A stretch of DNA of 32,500 bases from Conus ventricosus. Taxonomy: Eukaryota; Mollusca; Gastropoda; Neogastropoda; Conidae. Each line of letters opens with the position of its first letter. The stretch's first letter is position 1. The notes beneath the pieces are model-generated. The model did not search any database and was not told the origin of the DNA. It saw nothing but the letters and a program-made list of their open reading frames with translations. The stretch lies in contig CM031603.1 of the NCBI GenBank assembly GCA_018398815.1, forward strand, positions 2,691,812 through 2,724,311, given 5' to 3'. Positions 27,849 to 32,500 of this stretch are shown here, in pieces. A program made the translations under genes and the position numbers.

Positions 27849-28033
27849 TGTGATGTAATTTAGAATTGTCGTAGTATGTTTACGTCAGATGTTGAAGTCG
27901 TCATAGGAGGACGCAAAGGGGCTTCTTGACTGGATACCTGCCATGGATTGTTGTCGTTATGTGTACATCTCTTCAGAACTAGTTTTATGTGTTTTGTCTT
28001 ACTTGAAGAACATTGTAACTGTATAAAAACACA
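27849..28033 (+). repeat. 5' LTR
   Basis: It begins TGTGATGTAATTTAG; its first 134 bases match 32,367-32,500 with four substitutions. The right edge is set at ACA (28,031-28,033) because a primer binding site-like sequence follows; the matching 3' LTR end lies outside the window, so this edge is provisional. TATAAAA at 28,022-28,028 would lie oddly close to that edge. Confidence 0.8.
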
Positions 28034-28035
28034 AT

Positions 28036-28053
28036 TTGCTGTCAGAAGTGGGA
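28036..28053 (+). promoter_or_regulatory. Primer binding site-like sequence
   Basis: TTGCTGTCAGAAGTGGGA differs at two positions from TGGTGTCAGAAGTGGGA, a tRNA-complementary primer site I recall from Gypsy elements. Position just inside the LTR supports it. Confidence 0.55.
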
Positions 28054-28225
28054 TTTTTCTGTCAACGTTTCTTCTGATGGTGTTTATGGTTGATTTTTTT
28101 TTCTTTTGAAAAGGAAAGAAAGGATTACAAACCAACACCAATTGCTTAATTACGGGGTTTACATTTTGTAGATCACGGGTTCCGAAAGTTGATGGTCGTT
28201 AGAGAAATAACGAATGTAAACAAAC

Positions 28226-29420
28226 ATGGCAGAAGATCTAGATCGAAACCAAGCGTCACCGTTAGGTCAGGCTTTTCGTGCTAATGTACCCGTCCCGAAC
28301 AAGCTAGACATGCATTCTCGGAATTAAGAATCTGCGTGGAGAAAGTTCAGAAGACAGTGGGACAATTACGAAGTTGCGTCACGTCTCAGTGCTGAATCTA
28401 AGCAGTATAGGGGTGCAGTCTTGCTAGCATGCATTGGCGAAGATGCTTTTGATACATACGAGGGTCTTCCTTTCGCTGAAGGAAAAGACAAAGGGGACAT
28501 TGATGTCGTATTGGCGAAGTTCCAGGATTTTTGTGTTGGAGAAACCAATGAAACCTATGAAACTTTTATGTTTAATAAAAGATGTCAAGAAGAGGGTGAA
28601 AGCCTCGATGCTTATGTCACTGCCTTGCACAAGTTAGCAAAAACTTGTAATTTTGGACAGAACTTGGAGGACCGCATGCTGAGTGACCGCATAGTGGTGG
28701 GAGTTCCAGATGAGGCAGTAAGACAGAAACTGTTGGAAAATAAGCAGCTGACACTGAAATCATGTTTGGATGTGTGCAGAGCTCACGAGTCTTCACATCA
28801 TCAAGCCAGAGTGATGGCAGGTCAGGCGACGGTTGCAGCTTTGCAGCAAAAGAAACAAAATTTCACATCCACACAAAATCAAAAGGTAGAATAGACGTGT
28901 GGAAGATGTGGAAAAGGGCATGAAAAGAGTGATTCTTGTCCGGCTAAGTTAGCTGTTTGCAGAAAGTGTTCTAAAAAGGGACATTATGCTGCGATGTGTT
29001 TCAAGGTAGTCAAAAGAAAACCAAAGCAGTCTGGAGGTTCAGTAAATCAACTTCAAGAGGAAGAAGTGTTTCCTGGAGCTGTTTCACAGACAGAGAGACA
29101 GACGGATGACTGACATGTGCAGGAAGGATTAGAAAAGGAGAACGTTCTTTTAATAATGGACACTGGAGCAGACGTGACAGTCGTTCCCAAAGCTCTGGTG
29201 CCCAGATATAGATATCCACTTCATGAGCCATTCAAAAAGTTGTTTGGTCCTGGTTGAGTTGAACTTCAAGTTCTTGGGAAGTTCAGCACTGAACTGACTG
29301 TTAAGGAAGTAACTTCAGTGCAGGATATTGATGTGGTGGACACGTTAGAAGATCCTCTGCTTGGTGGGCCAGCTATTGAAGCACTCAATCTTGTGAAAAG
29401 ACTGAACGCAGTTAGTGACT
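28226..29420 (+). pseudogene. gag: Gag-protease region, one frame with in-frame stops
   Basis: Gag forms the particle and binds RNA; the protease cleaves the polyprotein. ATG 28,226 opens a frame that continues to about 29,420 through in-frame stops: TAA 28,325-28,327, TAG 28,892-28,894, TGA 29,111-29,113 and one TGA near 29,255. Gag has a capsid-type helical region (ALHKLAKTCNFGQNLEDRML near 28,625-28,690). Two zinc knuckles follow the TAG: CGRCGKGHEKSDSC (28,898-28,939; C-x2-C-x3-H-x5-C) and CRKCSKKGHYAAMC (28,958-28,999; C-x2-C-x4-H-x4-C). The protease active site reads LLIMDTGADVTVVP at about 29,147-29,190. Near 29,420 the frame shifts into pol. The stops disable it as written. Confidence 0.85.
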
Positions 29421-32217
29421 GCACATTTCCAAAAGTCATATCCAAAGCTATTCCAGGGACTGGGAAAAATGAAGGAGACGTACACCATTAGGCTGAAAGA
29501 AAATGCGGCGCCTTTTGCAGTCTGTGCTCCCTCGACGTATCCCTCTCCCTCTACAGAAGAAGGTGGAAGTAAAACTTCAGCGTTTGCAGGACTTAGATGT
29601 GATTAGGCCTGTGACAACACCAACAGATTGGTGTGCTCCGATTGGGGTTGTGCCCAAGGAAAGGAATGATACAGTTCGTCTGTGTGTGGACTTGACAAAA
29701 CCAAATGAAAGTGTACGGAGGGAAAATTTTCCTCTCCCTTCCACGGATCAGCTGTTAGCCCAGCTAGAAGGAGCATCCTACTTCTTAAAACTGGACTGCA
29801 ACAGTGGGTTTTATCAAGTGCTACTAGACCCAGATTCTCAAGAACTGACTACATTCATAACTCAGTTTGGACGCGACGCTTCTGTTTCAAAAGACTACCA
29901 TTCGGAATTTCCTCTGGCCCAGAAATTTTTCACAGAATTATGTCACAACTGTTATCTGGCATTCCAGGAGTGATCTGTGACATTGATGATGTTCTCAGCT
30001 CAGGTCGTACCCAGAAAGAACATGATCGACACTTAGAGGAAGTTTTGAACAGAATGGAAAATGCAGGTGTTACCTTGAACGACAAATGTGCCTTCAACCA
30101 GCGCAAAATCAAATTCTTGGGACACATTATATCTGCTGATGGGATACAAATGGATCCAGCGAAAACTGAAGCTATCCAGAATTTTCCCCGTCCAAACAAT
30201 GTAACGGAGCTGAGGCGTTTCATGGGCATGGTGAATTATGTGAGAAAATTTTCACCAGATTTGGCTGATCACACAAGACCTCTACGTGAACTGTTGAAAA
30301 AGGATATTCAGTGGACATGGACTGAAGTACAGGAGAAGGCTTTCTCCCAACTGAAACAGCAGCTGAGGTCCTTGCTCACTACAGTCCTGAGTTGCCTACG
30401 AAAATGTCAGCCGACGCTCGTCGTATGGACTGGGAGCTGTCCTTCTTCAGGAGAAGATGGGAACATGGAGACCAGTTTTCTATGCATCCAGATCCATGAC
30501 TCCAACTGAACAGCGTTATGCACAGGTGGAAAAAGAGGCCCTGGCATCCATTTGGGCATGTGAAAAGTTTGCAGAATTCCTGCTGGGTCTACCTTCTTTC
30601 ATCATCGAAACAGATCACTGACCTTTATTGGCACTCATCAAAACAAAGGCCCAGGATTGTCTGCAAGAATACAGCGCTTTCGTGTGCGCCTCATGCGATT
30701 TTCATACCAGGTGATCTACACTGCAGGGAAGAACTTGACTACTGCTGACGCACTGTCCAGAGCTCCAGTAGGGACTCCTGAAGCGAGTGATGTGGACATG
30801 GAAGCTAAAACAGCACTTTTTGTTCAGTCAGTCATAGACGCTCTTCCAGCAACACCACAACGTTTGGCTGAACTGAAGGTAAAGCAATCTAGTGATCCTG
30901 TATGCAGTACTGTGGCGAAGTACTGTAGAGAGGGGTGGCCAGAAAGAGATACTCTTCAGGGAGAACTGAGATTGTACTTCAAAGTGAGGGAGGATCTCAC
31001 TGTGCATGATGGACTTTTGGTGTTTCGTTCCAGAATAGTCCTTCCTGAAGACTCAAGGTTGGACATTTTAAACTGCATTCATGGAGGCCATCAAGGCATT
31101 GTGAAATGCAGAGCACTTGCTAAAGCTTCAGTGTGGTGGCCTGGACTTAGCAAGAGAATCAAGAGTCTTGTGGAAAACTGTGCGACATGTGAGAGGGAAA
31201 GGAAAAACAGATCAGAGCCTCTCATCCCCTCTGCAGTCCCAGATTTTCCATGGCAAAAACTTGGCGTTGATTTGTTAGACTGGCGTGGCAAATCTTATCT
31301 GTTGGTCATTGACTATTTTTTGAAATTCATTGAGGTTGCACATCTTCACTCATCCACTTCTTCGGAGTCGGTCATTGATCATCTCAAAAGCATATTTGCC
31401 GGACATGGAGTGCCAGAGATTGTCAAGTCAGACAATGGACCCCAGTTCTCCTCCCATGTGTTTTCAAATTAATTTGCCAGGGATTTTGGATTCGTTCATG
31501 AGAAAAGCAGCCCTCATTTTCCGCAAAGCAATGGGGAAGCAGAAAGGGCAGTTCAGACTGTTAAAAACCTGTTGCAGAAAGCAGATGACCCATATGTAGC
31601 TATGATGAATTACCGAGCTCGCAATCCGTTTCAGTCAAGCAGAGATGTTGATGGGAAGAAGACTAAGAACCAAAGTTCCAGTCATCTCAGATCTTCTAGT
31701 CCCAGACTGGCCACGATTTCCTCAGATGAAACAAGCAAAAGAAAAACAAAACGAGAACATGAAGAAAAACTTTGACTGAAGTCACAAGACCAAGCCTCTG
31801 TCAACGTTATCCTCAGGAGATCGTGTGTGGGTCAAACATCCATCAGAGACTGAGGCTGTTGTTGTCAAACCTGTTGCCCCCAGGTCATTTGAGGTACAGA
31901 CGCCTACAGGTATCCAGAGAAGAAACCGGCGACACCTGAATCGGAGGTTCTCAGGTGATACAAGTCCGAAATCGACCCCAAAGAAGCTGTCAACGACATT
32001 GCCTGCAGTTGCTGAACCAGATCAAGAAGAAAGCCAGTATCATGATGACCAGATGGACTCTGCTCCTGAATCAGTTCCTGCCGATGATGTTGTGATTACT
32101 CAGACTGAGACACCAGAGACAGTCAACAACAATAACCCAGCTCCAGGGTCCAAGAGTTGACAAGTTTACACTAGATCTGGTAGACATGTGAAAGGTCCAA
32201 AACGCATTGACATGTGA
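29415..32217 (+). pseudogene. pol: Pol region: reverse transcriptase, RNase H and integrase, frameshifted
   Basis: RT: TTPTDWCAPIGVVPKE, VRLCVDLTKPN and YFLKLDCNSGFYQVLL (motif A Asp) at 29,610-29,825, then in a new frame CDIDDVLSSG (motif C, both Asp) near 29,975-30,005 and KCAFNQRKIKFLGHIIS. RNase H is spread over three frames at 30,380-30,770, ending in ARIQRFRVRLMRFSYQV and TADALSRAP. Integrase: the H2C2 zinc motif (HGGHQG...CATC, about 31,079-31,190), GVDLLDWRGKSYLLVIDYF (first Asp), SDNGPQF (second Asp, about 31,426); the catalytic Glu region near 31,540 is out of frame. The C-terminal domain (VWVKHPSETEAVVVKP) continues to a TGA at 32,158-32,160, and in-frame family-like sequence (YTRSGRHVKGPKRIDM) runs on to 32,217. 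At least seven frame changes occur. Confidence 0.88.
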
Positions 32218-32354
32218 AAAGAATGTTAGAAGTGGCGCTAGGTGAAAACTTCAAAGTGCCTGGAAATAGATCTGTGTGATAACACCCATGCATGAAAACA
32301 TACACGCACAATACCCCCAGGGACAGAGACAAACAAATGAAATGATCATTTGAT

Positions 32355-32366
32355 AAAGAAAGGGGA
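32355..32366 (+). promoter_or_regulatory. Polypurine tract
   Basis: AAAGAAAGGGGA lies directly against the 3' LTR start; this primes plus-strand DNA synthesis in LTR retrotransposons. Confidence 0.85.
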
Positions 32367-32500
32367 TGTGATGTAATTTAGAATTGTCGTAGTATGTTTA
32401 CGTCAGATGTTGAAGTCGTCATAGGAGGACGCAAAGGAGCTTCTTGACTGGATACCTGCCATGGATTGTCGTCGTAATGTGTACTTCTCTTCAGAACTAG
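32367..32500 (+). repeat. 3' LTR, first 134 bp
   Basis: It matches 27,849-27,982 at 130 of 134 positions with no indel and runs off the window. Confidence 0.93.

Larger units (their letters stand above)
27849..32500 (+). mobile_element. Ty3/Gypsy LTR retrotransposon, 3' end cut by the window
   Basis: In order: 5' LTR, primer binding site, gag with two zinc knuckles, aspartic protease, reverse transcriptase, RNase H, integrase, polypurine tract, and the first 134 bp of the 3' LTR. Integrase lying after RNase H is the Ty3/Gypsy order. There is no env-like ORF between pol and the polypurine tract. Multiple stops and frameshifts make the copy non-autonomous as written. Confidence 0.93.

Noticed and set aside
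28022..28028. TATAAAA as the LTR promoter TATA box
   Set aside because: It lies only about six bases from the inferred LTR end, leaving no room for the R region; either the LTR edge is wrong or the match is chance.
3398..29113. A shared stop-codon reassignment or readthrough to explain the many in-frame stops
   Set aside because: All three stop codons (TAA, TAG, TGA) occur in frame across unrelated elements together with frameshifts, which fits decay or sequence error rather than a recoded genetic code.

Overview
This is repeat-rich DNA from a eukaryote, most likely an invertebrate animal. A mollusc or other lophotrochozoan is my guess from the mix of Polinton, CR1/Jockey-like LINEs, Ty3/Gypsy and piggyBac-type elements; no single host gene proves it. 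There are no bacterial operons, ribosome binding sites or rRNA/tRNA genes. Almost every recognisable gene belongs to a mobile element, and most are broken by frameshifts or in-frame stops.

Region 1 (about 460-13,700) is a Polinton/Maverick-type (adintovirus-like) DNA element. It starts near a four-copy 69-bp hairpin tandem repeat. Then come small conserved accessory genes in divergent orientation around a 38-bp AT-rich intergenic region, a retrovirus-type integrase (+), a protein-primed family B DNA polymerase (-) converging on the integrase across a small hairpin, and far to the right an FtsK/A32-like packaging ATPase (+). The 6.5 kb between polymerase and ATPase (about 6590-13,160) is of strikingly different texture: homopolymers of all four bases are stretched and reading frames dissolve every few dozen bases. 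I read it as badly polished assembly rather than biology. The capsid and protease genes expected here cannot be read. Together the readable genes would integrate (integrase), copy (PolB) and package (ATPase) the element.

Region 2 (about 13,700-20,720) is satellite DNA: a 41-bp-arm hairpin, a 74-bp direct duplication, a 25-bp minisatellite, about 21 copies of a 65-bp unit, and about 69 copies of a 60-bp unit with linked variant blocks and a local 120-bp higher-order pattern. The long open frames inside the 60-bp array are a by-product of its unit length being a multiple of three. GA and TG/CG simple repeats close the block.

Region 3 (about 20,370-27,850) holds LINE fragments in both orientations, one interrupted by a 628-bp piggyBac-type MITE at a TTAA whose removal restores the reading frame. 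It also holds a few candidate host exons on the minus strand: an arginine/serine-rich first exon at 23,878-23,969, a phase-compatible small exon at 20,374-20,426, and a separate 79-codon exon at 25,996-26,232. Poly-G and poly-C runs are probably assembly-sensitive spots.

Region 4 (27,849 to the window end) is a Ty3/Gypsy LTR retrotransposon with gag (zinc knuckles), protease, RT, RNase H and integrase, a polypurine tract and a 3' LTR cut by the window edge. Its LTR segments differ at 4 of 134 positions, yet its coding region carries many lesions.
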